Part shown: piece after piece, positions 1 to 7,475 of the stretch | Layout of the letters: the number at the start of each line of letters is the position of its first letter | How positions within the stretch are numbered: position 1 is the stretch's first letter | NCBI RefSeq assembly: GCF_015209965.1 | Contig: NZ_MU158690.1 | Span: 855,867-919,866 of the forward strand | Reading direction: 5' to 3' | Length of the DNA stretch: 64,000 nt | DNA from: Sphingobacterium pedocola | GTDB lineage: Bacteria; Bacteroidota; Bacteroidia; Sphingobacteriales; Sphingobacteriaceae | Translations under genes and position numbers: made by a program | The notes under the pieces: model-generated | The model's database searches: none | The model's input: only the letters and a program-made list of their open reading frames with translations | Told to the model about the DNA's origin: nothing

Positions 1-854
1 TCGATCACGCAATGTTTCTTGTACGCGTTGATCGTAATACCACATTCTACTTTGAATACGTCACCAAGCTGGCTCAGGCTGATGTTCAGCCTTTCGGCTA
101 CAGCTTTCAGTTCCAGCTTAATGCCATAGTCCGCTACCTCTATTTCAATAATCTTTTTGGCAGAGATAGCAAGATGCTGTTTGTGATTGTCGCCGCCCTG
201 CCCACGGAGCACGCTGTCTCGCGATAGGTGGTGCATCGTCCGCAGCTGCTCGCTGATTAGGATACTATTGTCCATACTTCCTTTCCGGAGGTTGCGGCAT
301 ATATGCTCGATGTAGGCTGCGGTGACAGGGTCTACGGCAAAGTCTATGCTGCATACCGGATAGGGGCGATTTTCTAGATGCGCCCGCAAAGGAGGCTGCA
401 TGAACGCGAACTCCTCGTCTGCGCCATACCGGAATATCCCCGTGTCAAAATAAAAGCTGAATAGGCGATGCTTTCCCGCAGATAGCCGAAGTTCGTAACT
501 GCCGGGTGTTAAGTATACATACACCGCGCGCTGTCCCTCCAGTTGCCATACCAACTGTTTCTTGTCATCCCATAATGCTACTGTTCCACGTTTTTGCATC
601 AGGTAGAATACATGCACATCTTTTTGCGTGACGTTAATGGGGATACATACAGGTTCGTCGAGCACCATATCGTAATGCTGCAGGTAGCCGTACCAGCCCT
701 TAAACCGTTGCTTAGTACAGCTGTGGTTTTCTTTTTTTCGGAATTCGATCTCCCCATCGCTGAAACGTAATGAAGGACCGGGCATGTTGGATTGACGCGG
801 ATCGATTGGCCGGCCAAAGATGCCGTCCAGTTCGGGAAAGAAGGTTTTTTTCAT
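1..854 (-). CDS. AraC-family transcriptional regulator (partial, C-terminus beyond left edge)
   Basis: The frame opens at the ATG whose complement is at 852-854 and stays open to base 1, so about 284 codons are visible and the C-terminus is missing. The N-terminal two thirds resemble the sensing region of Bacteroidota AraC regulators. Near the left edge the first helix-turn-helix of an AraC domain is recognisable (AVAERLNISLSQLGDVFK, followed by CGITINAYKK). AraC domains have two such motifs and the second lies outside the window. It is read leftwards, upstream of nothing visible here, so its target is unknown. The family is a DNA-binding transcription factor; the ligand cannot be inferred. 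The start is the first ATG and gives a soluble protein without a signal peptide. Confidence 0.8.
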   Translation of the reverse strand, partial: MKKTFFPELDGIFGRPIDPRQSNMPGPSLRFSDGEIEFRKKENHSCTKQRFKGWYGYLQHYDMVLDEPVCIPINVTQKDVHVFYLMQKRGTVALWDDKKQLVWQLEGQRAVYVYLTPGSYELRLSAGKHRLFSFYFDTGIFRYGADEEFAFMQPPLRAHLENRPYPVCSIDFAVDPVTAAYIEHICRNLRKGSMDNSILISEQLRTMHHLSRDSVLRGQGGDNHKQHLAISAKKIIEIEVADYGIKLELKAVAERLNISLSQLGDVFKVECGITINAYKKHCVI

Positions 855-980
855 TTAGATTTTTGGTTATCTATTGATTTATAAATTCATTAGTTGACCC
901 GTTGTGGTTTAGATCCTTCCTTTCGTCAGGATGACAAAGAAAGCGCATAATGCACAAGGGGTTAGTTGGTGTTTTTTGGG

Positions 981-1925
981 TTATTTTTTCACCCCCTTTC
1001 CTTGTATTGAGGGTGGCGGTGATCCGTTTGTACTTGCTATTGCAGAACCGTCACGTTCAAGGGGTAGGTTAATAGACTTGGTCAATTTCGTATAGGGAAT
1101 GTACCAGGCACAGCAGTTGTACCAGATCATAATCATGGCAAAATGATAGAGCCCCATCGTAAGGGCGATACCAGCATGTAAACCGCTTATCGCGATCCAG
1201 ATGCCGTGGCGTGTACGCCTACCGAACCAGGCGAGTGGATAGGCGAGCTCGACCAGCATTGCAGCCCAACCCGTCGCTATCCAGATGAACGGCCAGCTGC
1301 CCCATGATACGGATATGGGTACAGCACTGCCCAGGTAAGCTTGCTGTACGGCTTTCCACAAGGCTTCACCATTCTGCCAGCTGCCGCCCATGAGCTTGCT
1401 CCAGCCACCAAACAGGTACACCACGGTAAGCTGTGCCTGTAAGGCGAACAGCCCGATCGTTGCCCAATACGTCTGCGTACCGGATGCCGTACGCCCGGGG
1501 TAAAAGCAACAGGAAAAAAATAGTCCGGTTAGCGCCAGGTAATCCACACCGTACGCCCAATTGGGGTCGGCAATAAAAAGGGTGTGATGCAAAAAGAGTA
1601 ACAGCAGGCTACTTAGCCTAACCTGCAGATTGAGTACCAGTGCAACGCACAGGCCAATATAGAGAACCGCCAAAAGATGGACGGTTGGTAAGGTCAATGT
1701 TTGTAAATGGGGGATAGCATCTGTTAAGTCGTAAATGCTCCAGCCAATAGCGCGCTGCCGTAACTGCAGCAGTGCCGGGTCTATCAGTCCGCTGGGTCCG
1801 TACAATAAAGGCAGATCGACCCAGAGCTGAATCATCTCGATCGCCAATAGCAAGCCGAGGCCGCGCGGGAAGATGCGCAAAGCGTCTGCAGCCTGTGAGC
1901 TGGCGTTAAGGTTCGCTAGGTTCAT
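981..1925 (-). CDS. HTTM-domain membrane protein (SdpB/gamma-carboxylase-like)
   Basis: This 314-residue protein has about seven hydrophobic segments and the layout of the HTTM domain, shared by bacterial SdpB and the membrane part of vitamin K-dependent gamma-carboxylase. The segment around residues 120-145 (PNWAYGVDYLALTGLFF) fits the polar positions within HTTM helices. In Bacillus SdpB works with SdpA to mature the exported toxin peptide SdpC. Here the gene follows an SdpA-like gene and a small exported peptide gene, overlapping the former by 20 bp, which implies translational coupling. It is close in length to SdpB (about 320 residues). The C-terminal tail is hydrophilic. The HTTM assignment is fairly firm; a role in peptide maturation is inference from context. 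Confidence 0.7.
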   Translation of the reverse strand: MNLANLNASSQAADALRIFPRGLGLLLAIEMIQLWVDLPLLYGPSGLIDPALLQLRQRAIGWSIYDLTDAIPHLQTLTLPTVHLLAVLYIGLCVALVLNLQVRLSSLLLLFLHHTLFIADPNWAYGVDYLALTGLFFSCCFYPGRTASGTQTYWATIGLFALQAQLTVVYLFGGWSKLMGGSWQNGEALWKAVQQAYLGSAVPISVSWGSWPFIWIATGWAAMLVELAYPLAWFGRRTRHGIWIAISGLHAGIALTMGLYHFAMIMIWYNCCAWYIPYTKLTKSINLPLERDGSAIASTNGSPPPSIQGKGVKK

Positions 1926-2487
1926 GGCAACAGTGTTGGTTAAATAGTTGGATATAGTGTAGCTGTAACGATCCGGTTTCGCGGATACTGGACAGGCTTG
2001 GAGGTGATTTCGCTAGAATACTGACATGCACGGTGGATGCGCCGTATCTTTCGGCCGAACGCTTACATAGCGATCGCTTGATGGTTTTGGCTAGATTAAG
2101 CTCGGATGTGGACTTCCGCCTGTCCGAGTCGATAAAGACTTCATTGATGTCTAAAAAGCTGCTGTAACGCAGCTTGCCTGCACGGCTCCGTAGTCCAGGA
2201 TCGGACAGCGTGTGGATTTCTTCAGAATCGCTGAAGGAAAGTTGGATACGGGTATGGAAGGTACTGCCCACCGAAGGACCAAAAAATCCGTAGCCTCCAT
2301 GTATCCCCGTAAACTGGGCGTAATGTGAAAGAAGGGGCAGCTGCATCAGCCGGGCAAGGCCATTGGTATCTTGTGAATCTGCCGTCTGCGACGTTGCAGC
2401 ATACAGCTGTTGTACATTGTTTAATACGCTGATGGCCAAATGTAGAAAGACCAACGTGAGTACAAAAAGATGCTGCCCCCTCATCAC
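1906..2487 (-). CDS. SdpA-like single-pass membrane protein
   Basis: A 193-residue protein with one N-terminal membrane segment (about residues 7-30) and a soluble remainder that would face outwards. Residues around 60-73 (TGIHGGYGFFGPSVGS) resemble the FF-containing motif after the membrane anchor of SdpA-type proteins; the rest looks beta-rich and is not recognised. It sits between a small exported peptide gene (5-bp gap) and an HTTM/SdpB-like gene (20-bp overlap), the order expected of a peptide-maturation operon. SdpA and SdpB are jointly needed for SdpC maturation in Bacillus. The family call is tentative and rests on architecture and neighbourhood more than on residues; it could simply be an uncharacterised partner of HTTM proteins. 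Confidence 0.5.
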   Translation of the reverse strand: MMRGQHLFVLTLVFLHLAISVLNNVQQLYAATSQTADSQDTNGLARLMQLPLLSHYAQFTGIHGGYGFFGPSVGSTFHTRIQLSFSDSEEIHTLSDPGLRSRAGKLRYSSFLDINEVFIDSDRRKSTSELNLAKTIKRSLCKRSAERYGASTVHVSILAKSPPSLSSIRETGSLQLHYIQLFNQHCCHEPSEP

Positions 2488-2492
2488 AGCTG

Positions 2493-2720
2493 CTAGTTCT
2501 CGTAATTGGCCAAGAACTCCTCAATCGACAATGTCTGTACATCGTCGGTTGTCTTTGTAATCAAATTTTTCTTGATGCCGATCAGATCTAAGTCAACCTC
2601 GGATGCCGGGATCACGATTGCTTTTTCGGTGTAGAGGTCTGCCCCGTGCTGAGATTTGTTACTTACGAGCAGGGTCAGCGTAACGGCCAAACCTGCCAAA
2701 ATTGGTTGCATAATTTTCAT
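2493..2720 (-). CDS. Small exported peptide precursor (75 aa)
   Basis: The 75-residue product starts with a basic-hydrophobic signal sequence (MKIMQPILAGLAVTLTLL) and continues with a short polar, mildly acidic tail containing no cysteine. It is the first gene of a leftward operon with an SdpA-like and an HTTM protein and is divergent from a LytTR two-component pair. It is too short to be an enzyme, so the plausible roles are a secreted toxin or signalling peptide processed by the two membrane proteins, or a small accessory subunit. It does not look like SdpC, which is about 200 residues long. A hairpin begins 4 bp upstream of its start codon and a palindrome lies 45 bp upstream. The function is unproven. 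Confidence 0.55.
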   Translation of the reverse strand: MKIMQPILAGLAVTLTLLVSNKSQHGADLYTEKAIVIPASEVDLDLIGIKKNLITKTTDDVQTLSIEEFLANYEN

Positions 2721-2724
2721 AATA

Positions 2725-2762
2725 CCTGTTTTTAAAACGTTACACGAAGCTCCAAAAACAGG
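2725..2762 (-). promoter_or_regulatory. Leader hairpin before the small peptide gene
   Basis: CCTGTTTTT (2725-2733) and AAAAACAGG (2754-2762) form a perfect 9-bp inverted repeat with a 20-nt loop, beginning 4 bp upstream of the peptide gene start. In the leftward transcript it would fold next to the ribosome-loading region and could limit translation. Confidence 0.45.
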
Positions 2763-2765
2763 TTT

Positions 2766-2779
2766 GTAACCTTGGTTAC
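2766..2779. promoter_or_regulatory. Palindrome GTAACC-TT-GGTTAC in the divergent intergenic region
   Basis: A perfect 6+2+6 palindrome lies 45 bp upstream of the peptide operon and 160 bp upstream of the LytTR regulator. A second, spaced inverted pair, TTACGAA (2782-2788) and TTCGTAA (2821-2827), is just beyond it. These are candidate operators for the divergent promoters; the cognate protein is unknown. Confidence 0.35.
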
Positions 2780-2939
2780 CTTTACGAATTCTGTAAGAAA
2801 AATCATTTATTCTGGTACTTTTCGTAATAATTCTTGGTTATTTTTTAAAAAAATATCGCTAAAAATGATTTTCGTTCTCTTGTTTAAAATCATTTTGGGT
2901 AATTTAAACGCTTATTCACCTTATTGAAAAACATATTTT

Positions 2940-3716
2940 ATGGAAAAAGTTAAAGTTGTTTTAATCGATGACGAGCTGTCAACGATGGGTAGCCTGCAAG
3001 ATGAACTTGCTACCTTGCCGGTATTTGAAGTACTGGGCTGTTACGAATCTGTAGGTCAGGCAACCGCTGGCATCACGTTGATGACCGATATACCGGATGT
3101 GATCTTTTGTGATATCCAGATGCCGGATGTGCTGGGCATCGACGCGCTGCCCGATCTGCGTCAGCTCGCCCGAATGGTGGTATTTTGCACTGCCCACAGC
3201 GATTACGCTGCAGAAAGTTTTAAACTGAACGTGCCCGACTATATTGTAAAACCTGCCAGCCGCAGTGATCTGCTGCGTGTATTGACAAAGGTCGCAAATA
3301 TGCGCGCGGGCAATACTTCTGACAAATCCGTGCGTTATTTTCTCATTAAGAAACCCAACCGCATGGAGTGGGAACCAACACCGATACAGGACATCTGTTT
3401 ATTTGCAATGGAAAGCCCGGTGGTTAATATTTACGGATTAAAGGAGGGTAAATTGCAACTGCTAGACAGTGTATCCATGACCATGCGTGAAGTGTACGAA
3501 CGGGTAAAGGATACAGAACTTTTTCTATATGCGAATCAGTCTGAAATTGTCGCAGTCGATTACATTCAGAAAGTGCGGACGGATGCGAAAAAAAAAGGGG
3601 TTTTGTTAACCGGAAGAAAAGAGTGGATTTCTATTAAAGCACTGGGCGAACCCCATTTTAAAGAATACCTCCGTAGATACAACCTGAAAGGAGGCGGTGA
3701 TGTTGGATCAACATAA
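2940..3716 (+). CDS. LytTR-family response regulator
   Basis: A 258-residue regulator with a receiver domain (about 1-120) and a LytTR DNA-binding domain (about 140-250). The receiver has the acidic pair D10/D11, the phospho-acceptor D58 in FCDIQMPD, T84 and K104 in IVKPAS, so it should be phosphorylatable. LytTR domains bind DNA through beta strands and often control peptide, bacteriocin or surface-polymer genes. The next gene, overlapping it by 17 bp, is its cognate LytS-type kinase. The pair is divergent from the small exported peptide operon, an arrangement like peptide-responsive LytTR systems of Firmicutes. That link is inference. The start is an ATG after an AT-rich leader without a clear Shine-Dalgarno sequence. 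Confidence 0.9.
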   Translation: MEKVKVVLIDDELSTMGSLQDELATLPVFEVLGCYESVGQATAGITLMTDIPDVIFCDIQMPDVLGIDALPDLRQLARMVVFCTAHSDYAAESFKLNVPDYIVKPASRSDLLRVLTKVANMRAGNTSDKSVRYFLIKKPNRMEWEPTPIQDICLFAMESPVVNIYGLKEGKLQLLDSVSMTMREVYERVKDTELFLYANQSEIVAVDYIQKVRTDAKKKGVLLTGRKEWISIKALGEPHFKEYLRRYNLKGGGDVGST

Positions 3717-4812
3717 AGCTGCTTACATCCGGCAGAAGATCATTACTGCTGCCTGCATGGTCATGTTACTTTACTACTACATGGCTTTCTTAGTACCCGA
3801 TTCCTTCATCGGCTCTGCCGATTTTCTAGTGCTATTCGGCGCACAACTCCTCATCTTTCTAACGGTATGCAAATCGTTGGGCCCGTGGATCTACCACCAC
3901 GAACGCTGGATCACCATCCGGATCATAACGGCTGGCGCATTCCTGACAATCACACCTTTAATGCTGATCCTGATCATCAGCTTATGTGCCGGTAGGGCCG
4001 AGTGGGATGGCGGCTTTGGCAGCATCGAACTCGGCAACTTAGCAGAGACTGTGTTTCCCCTCCTGTTGACCTATGTGCTCGGGATTTCTTTTTATGGCTG
4101 GAAAGGGCAGCTGCCTATACTTGAGGAAAGGGAAGAGGCCCTTACAGCGAAAGAGGAAGCCGACGAAGCTAGAAAGGATGCCATGCGTAAATTTGAGCGG
4201 TTAGAAGAGAAATTCCGAACGCTACAGTTGAATTACGAAGGACAGGAAATGCCACCCCATTTTTTGGGAAATTCACTGGCTACCGTGAAGACACTTGCCC
4301 TGCACGATCCCCAAAAGGCGGTCGAAGCGATGTCCATCCTTATCGATATCAATAAAACATACCTATTGCACCGAAAGCAATCTAATATACCCCTTTGGGA
4401 AGAAATCAGCCAGATAACACGCCTGATTTTGCTCTATCAGATACGAAAGGGCAGGCCGATTTTTTTTCATATTGACATCACGGAGGATGATCTGGAGGAT
4501 GTCTTGATTCCCATGATGCTCCTGTTAAACGCGGTGGAAAACTGCTGCCAATACGGCATTTTGACCGACCCACTGAGACCGGCGAATCTCCGCGTCAGTA
4601 GACTTGCGGATGGTGCTGTATATATTCTTGTGGAAAACGAATACGATGGCGAGGTGCTGCCCGAAGTGACACGCTCGGGCAAGGGGCTCACCCAGTTACG
4701 GGAGCGACTACACCTGCTTAATCCCGAAGGCAATACGGTCGAAATACAAGATAATGGCAACCGGTTTCGGATACGTATCACTATGCGTACACCGATCTCG
4801 CTGGTAGGGTAA
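3700..4812 (+). CDS. LytS/AlgZ-type sensor histidine kinase
   Basis: Four membrane segments (about residues 14-32, 42-59, 73-96 and 114-133) are followed by a coiled-coil linker (about 140-180) and a His_kinase plus HATPase module. The histidine box reads PPHFLGNSL, with the phospho-acceptor near residue 187; most family members have NPHFLFN, so Phe to Gly after the Leu is unusual. A C-terminal GKGLTQLRERL segment is the ATP-lid region. It is expected to autophosphorylate and pass phosphate to the preceding LytTR regulator. I chose the ATG at 3700 rather than the GTG at 3697, because a strong AAAGGAGG lies 5 nt before it. The ligand is unknown; no extracellular sensor domain is seen. Confidence 0.88.
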   Translation: MLDQHKAAYIRQKIITAACMVMLLYYYMAFLVPDSFIGSADFLVLFGAQLLIFLTVCKSLGPWIYHHERWITIRIITAGAFLTITPLMLILIISLCAGRAEWDGGFGSIELGNLAETVFPLLLTYVLGISFYGWKGQLPILEEREEALTAKEEADEARKDAMRKFERLEEKFRTLQLNYEGQEMPPHFLGNSLATVKTLALHDPQKAVEAMSILIDINKTYLLHRKQSNIPLWEEISQITRLILLYQIRKGRPIFFHIDITEDDLEDVLIPMMLLLNAVENCCQYGILTDPLRPANLRVSRLADGAVYILVENEYDGEVLPEVTRSGKGLTQLRERLHLLNPEGNTVEIQDNGNRFRIRITMRTPISLVG

Positions 4813-5015
4813 TGTATATTTTTAATATTTTTTACTATCTTAAGTCCGGTTTCGCCGTGCACAGCACCGAATCCGGATTTAAACTTTTATAAACTACACC
4901 ATCTGCTGATGGGCTTTCTTTCCAAAAAAATGTATGGACTTGGTCAAATCCGCTTCACGTGGAATGTTTATGCTGGAAGCGGAGGGAAGGTAACTCCTGT
5001 GCTTGTACACTGGCT

Positions 5016-5035
5016 GGTCTTAACACGTCAAGACC
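5016..5035 (+). promoter_or_regulatory. Hairpin abutting a start codon
   Basis: GGTCTT (5016-5021) and AAGACC (5030-5035) form a 6-bp stem with an 8-nt loop, and the ATG of the following HTH gene begins at the next base. The stem covers the entire ribosome-binding region, so it may act as a translational block or as an operator for autoregulation. Confidence 0.4.
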
Positions 5036-5329
5036 ATGACAAATTTTGAAAAAGAACTGTTAGAAAAATTAGAAGAATGCCTATCTACATCGCGCGAAAT
5101 CCGCGAAATGCTCCGTGAAAAGAAAGCGGAGGCCATTATTTACCGCGATGCCGCCTATGCCATTGAACGGGTGGGTATCAGCAAGAGTACCCTTCTCCGC
5201 GAGCAGAACAAAGGAAATATTGCCGTTGCTAAGGAAGGTCGCGGGGGCAAAAAATATTATACCGACGCGGCCGTCGAGCGCCTCCGAAATCTCTACTGGG
5301 GGCTGGCGACAGAAAACCCCGGTTTGTAG
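5036..5329 (+). CDS. Small coiled-coil HTH DNA-binding protein
   Basis: A 97-residue protein whose first 35 residues are strongly charged and likely to form a coiled coil or amphipathic helix. A winged-helix/excisionase-like HTH follows (AIERVGISKSTLLREQNKG, then a basic turn with KKYYTDAAVERLR). This combination suggests a dimeric DNA-binding protein of the MerR/excisionase superfamily. It heads a cluster with two DUF6266 proteins, a DUF5675 remnant and two small proteins, and may regulate it: an array of 11-bp repeats lies 412 bp downstream, before the DUF6266 promoter. The precise family is not recognised. Confidence 0.65.
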   Translation: MTNFEKELLEKLEECLSTSREIREMLREKKAEAIIYRDAAYAIERVGISKSTLLREQNKGNIAVAKEGRGGKKYYTDAAVERLRNLYWGLATENPGL

Positions 5330-5401
5330 GGGCTTTCTTCTCCCTTTCTTCGGACGTTCTTCGCCCGTTTTTCGGCCAGTGCGTTACTGCTGCCTTACCC
5401 A

Positions 5402-5444
5402 TATCTTAGGGCTGCCTTACCTTTTCGTGGATAGCCCTAAGATA
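5402..5444. repeat. Perfect 12-bp inverted repeat downstream of the HTH gene
   Basis: TATCTTAGGGCT (5402-5413) and AGCCCTAAGATA (5433-5444) are exact inverse complements separated by 19 bp. The 11-mer GCTGCCTTACC also occurs twice, at 5388-5398 and 5411-5421. There is no T-tract, so this is a structured or protein-binding site rather than an ordinary terminator. Confidence 0.5.
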
Positions 5445-5513
5445 ATACTAAGATACGACTAAGGCAAACCTAATATCTCGGCCGAAGATGCCCGCCTATT
5501 GGTCAGAAGAAGG

Positions 5514-5735
5514 TTAGGGATTGGTGACTAGTGACTAGGGGTTAGGAGTCAGGGATCAGGTAGCCGGAATCAGAAACCGGGTAGCCGGAATCGGATTTCT
5601 GATTCCCGATTCCAGTTCTCAAATCTCATATCTAACATCTCACATCTCAATACTCACTACTCCATACTCCATACTCCATACTCACTACTTAATACTCACT
5701 ACTCACTACTCACTACTCCATACTCCATACTAAAA
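5514..5735 (+). repeat. Composite low-complexity intergenic element, type I
   Basis: A run of degenerate short words: first GTGACTAG/TTAGGAGT, then GGAATCGG/GAAACCGG, then the inverse word GATTCCCGATTCC (able to pair with the preceding block), then ATCTAACATCTCACATCT and ACTCACTACTCCATACT. The same word order recurs at several other gene junctions in this window in the same orientation relative to transcription. No coding potential is seen. Confidence 0.7.
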
Positions 5736-5740
5736 GGTCT

Positions 5741-5800
5741 CTTCAACTGCGCTTCAATTTACTGGGAAACCCGCTTCAATGCCGCTTCAACCGTGTTCAA
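5741..5800 (+). promoter_or_regulatory. Phased 11-bp CTTCAA iteron array
   Basis: TTCAA occurs at 5742, 5753, 5775, 5786 and 5796, spaced 11, 22, 11 and 10 bp, so all copies fall on nearly the same face of the helix. The unit is CTTCAA followed by five bases often ending in CG; the unit expected at 5763 is degenerate. The array ends 4 bp before the -33 element of the promoter for the DUF6266 gene. This is the layout of a cooperative activator or repressor site. Confidence 0.6.
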
Positions 5801-5804
5801 ACCC

Positions 5805-5835
5805 TTGTTTTCGCTTGTATACACCCCTATGTTTG
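5805..5835 (+). promoter_or_regulatory. Bacteroidota-type promoter of the DUF6266 gene
   Basis: TTG (5805-5807), a 20-nt spacer and TATGTTTG (5828-5835) match the Bacteroidota -33/-7 consensus (TAnnTTTG). Transcription would start near 5842, leaving a leader of about 65 nt before the ATG at 5908. Confidence 0.65.
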
Positions 5836-5907
5836 TCTTCGTAAAGCAACATATACCGGTATGAAAAAGTGCTTCACATTATGGTTTAACAAGTTAAAAA
5901 AAACAAA

Positions 5908-6549
5908 ATGGGAACAATTAGAAATGGAATCAACGGCGGCTTCAAAGGTAAAGCCGGCAGTGTAATCGGCAGCAGCTGGAAAAGTATTGAATACATCAAG
6001 GGGCTGTACAAAAAGCGTACTAAGCCGGCCACTGAAGAGCAGCTGATGCAGCAGGCGAAATTCACGACGGTCATGCGCTTTCTACTGCCTGCCACACCAT
6101 TGGTTCGTATTGGATTTGGGCAAAAAAAGGCGGATAAGGCCACGGCGGGAAATATGGCCCTACAGGCAAACCTGCAACTTGCGTTGACCGGCGACTATCC
6201 GGATTATGCCCTGGATTACGCCAAGGTACGCATCAGCGATGGCTTTTTTCTGGCAGGTGGAGCACCCACCGCGTTAGTTGATGCGGGCAACCTTGAGGTA
6301 ACCTGGGACCCGACACTGAGCTCACTGTATGATACGCGGGAAGACGATAAGGTTTATATCCTCGTTTATCAACCCACGATCGACGAATTCTTGACCGCGC
6401 CCGAACCTCCATCTCGGGGCGACGGTTCGGTCAGCATTGCGCTCCCCAACCACTTCTTAGGTGCTGCGGCACATGTGTGGATATTTTTTGCAGACCGCAA
6501 AAATGTGAAGGTATCCAAGAGTTCATACCTAGGCGAGTTGGCACTCTAG
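5908..6549 (+). CDS. DUF6266 family protein
   Basis: A 213-residue protein with the conserved N-terminus of DUF6266 (MGTIRNGINGGFKGKAGSV, then an SSWK segment). The middle part is helical with a Q-A-N-L rich stretch, and the C-terminal half looks beta-rich, ending in SSYLGEL. The family is common in Sphingobacteriaceae and Flavobacteriia and has no assigned function. The protein has no signal peptide. It lies behind a strong promoter and an iteron array and ahead of a divergent paralogue, with a terminator between them. The full-length N-terminus suggests it is intact. Family recognition is confident and the function is unknown. Confidence 0.8.
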   Translation: MGTIRNGINGGFKGKAGSVIGSSWKSIEYIKGLYKKRTKPATEEQLMQQAKFTTVMRFLLPATPLVRIGFGQKKADKATAGNMALQANLQLALTGDYPDYALDYAKVRISDGFFLAGGAPTALVDAGNLEVTWDPTLSSLYDTREDDKVYILVYQPTIDEFLTAPEPPSRGDGSVSIALPNHFLGAAAHVWIFFADRKNVKVSKSSYLGELAL

Positions 6550-6565
6550 GCGAGGTTTAATCAGA

Positions 6566-6604
6566 GGGGCTGCCGCAGATCAGCTAGCGGATTTCGGTAG
6601 CCCC
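6566..6604 (+). terminator. Rho-independent terminator
   Basis: GGGGCTGCCG (6566-6575) pairs with CGGTAGCCCC (6595-6604), with one mismatch near the stem base, followed by TTTTTA. It would end transcription of the first DUF6266 gene. Confidence 0.7.
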
Positions 6605-6621
6605 TTTTTAATACAGAAGCG

Positions 6622-7173
6622 ATGGAATGTATATCAAACTTTGCAAAAAAGAAGACAGGTGATGGCACAGATGGTCGCCTGGAAGTGTGGCTGCGGTTTA
6701 AGGTGGCCCGACAGTTTTTGACGCCCTTGACGCGGCTCATCAACATGGGTTTCGCGACGAAGAAGCGTGGGAAAACTCCGCTGGGAAGAGCAATGTCCTA
6801 TACCCTAAAGGGCTGTATGGAGGGGACGTATCCGGATATCCGGGTCAATCCTGAACTGGTGCAGCTTAGCAATGGAAGTGCAGTCATACCGCTTGACGCT
6901 GTAGCGCTGCGACAGGACGGTGTAATCCAGATCAGCTGGCGTCCTGATTCCGACGGCATCGCGTGCTTTCACGACGATGGTGTCATTGTTTGCGCTTATC
7001 ATGTCGAAAGTGCCGTGGCCGGTATCAATGAAACGACAGCCATAAGAAGCGATGGAAGAACGGAACTGGTGTTGCCTGTACAACTGGTCGATAAGCCTGT
7101 GCATGTGTACGCTATGGCCCACTGCCGCCACAAGAAAAATTTTTCACGAACTGTGTATCTGGGGGAGCATTAG
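6622..7173 (+). CDS. Divergent, N-terminally altered DUF6266 paralogue
   Basis: A 183-residue protein similar in plan to the preceding DUF6266 product: an FLTPLTRLINMGF segment parallels FLLPATPLVRIGF, and it ends in SRTVYLGE like SKSSYLGE. It lacks the family's glycine-rich N-terminus (the GTIRNG...GKAGSV block), which is replaced by about 20 unrelated residues. It therefore seems to be a shortened or re-started copy. It sits 17 bp after a terminator and has no obvious promoter of its own. It could be a decaying duplicate or a specialised variant; the open frame is maintained, which argues for some constraint. Confidence 0.6.
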   Translation: MECISNFAKKKTGDGTDGRLEVWLRFKVARQFLTPLTRLINMGFATKKRGKTPLGRAMSYTLKGCMEGTYPDIRVNPELVQLSNGSAVIPLDAVALRQDGVIQISWRPDSDGIACFHDDGVIVCAYHVESAVAGINETTAIRSDGRTELVLPVQLVDKPVHVYAMAHCRHKKNFSRTVYLGEH

Positions 7174-7475
7174 TGACTAGGGGCTCGTGATTAGTGACTG
7201 GTGACTAGGGGTTAGAAACCAGGGGGCAGAACTGTTGTTCTCGTCTTTGCGAGGAGCATAGCGACGCGGCAATCTTAGAAGGCTAGGAGTTAGAGACTAG
7301 TGACTATGAGTGTATTTGTCGTCACTGCGAGGAGGCACGACGCGGCAGTCTTTTTAAGTACTAAGATCGCCACACCTTCGTACCTCAGGTTCGCGATGAC
7401 GTTGTAACGGTCATACATCTAACATCTAAAGTCTCACATCTACGATCTCAATACTTAATACTTAATACTAACAAA
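7174..7475 (+). repeat. Type I low-complexity junction, 302 bp without a gene
   Basis: Begins with GTGACTAGGGG and GTGACTGGTGACTAGG words directly after the DUF6266 stop. It then carries two copies of a GTC(T)TTGCGAGGAG/GTCACTGCGAGGAG-like block with CGACGCGGCA (7239-7269 and 7318-7350), and ends with ACATCTAACATCT and ACTTAATACTTAATACT leading straight into the next start codon. No gene is seen. Confidence 0.65.

Noticed and set aside
12..227. Rightward 71-codon frame at the left edge
   Set aside because: It lies antisense within the HTH-coding part of a well-supported leftward AraC gene and has no protein-like features.
5514..5735. Possible CRISPR array in the repeat-rich gap
   Set aside because: The words are degenerate, of uneven length, with no constant repeat and no unique spacers; no cas gene is in the window.
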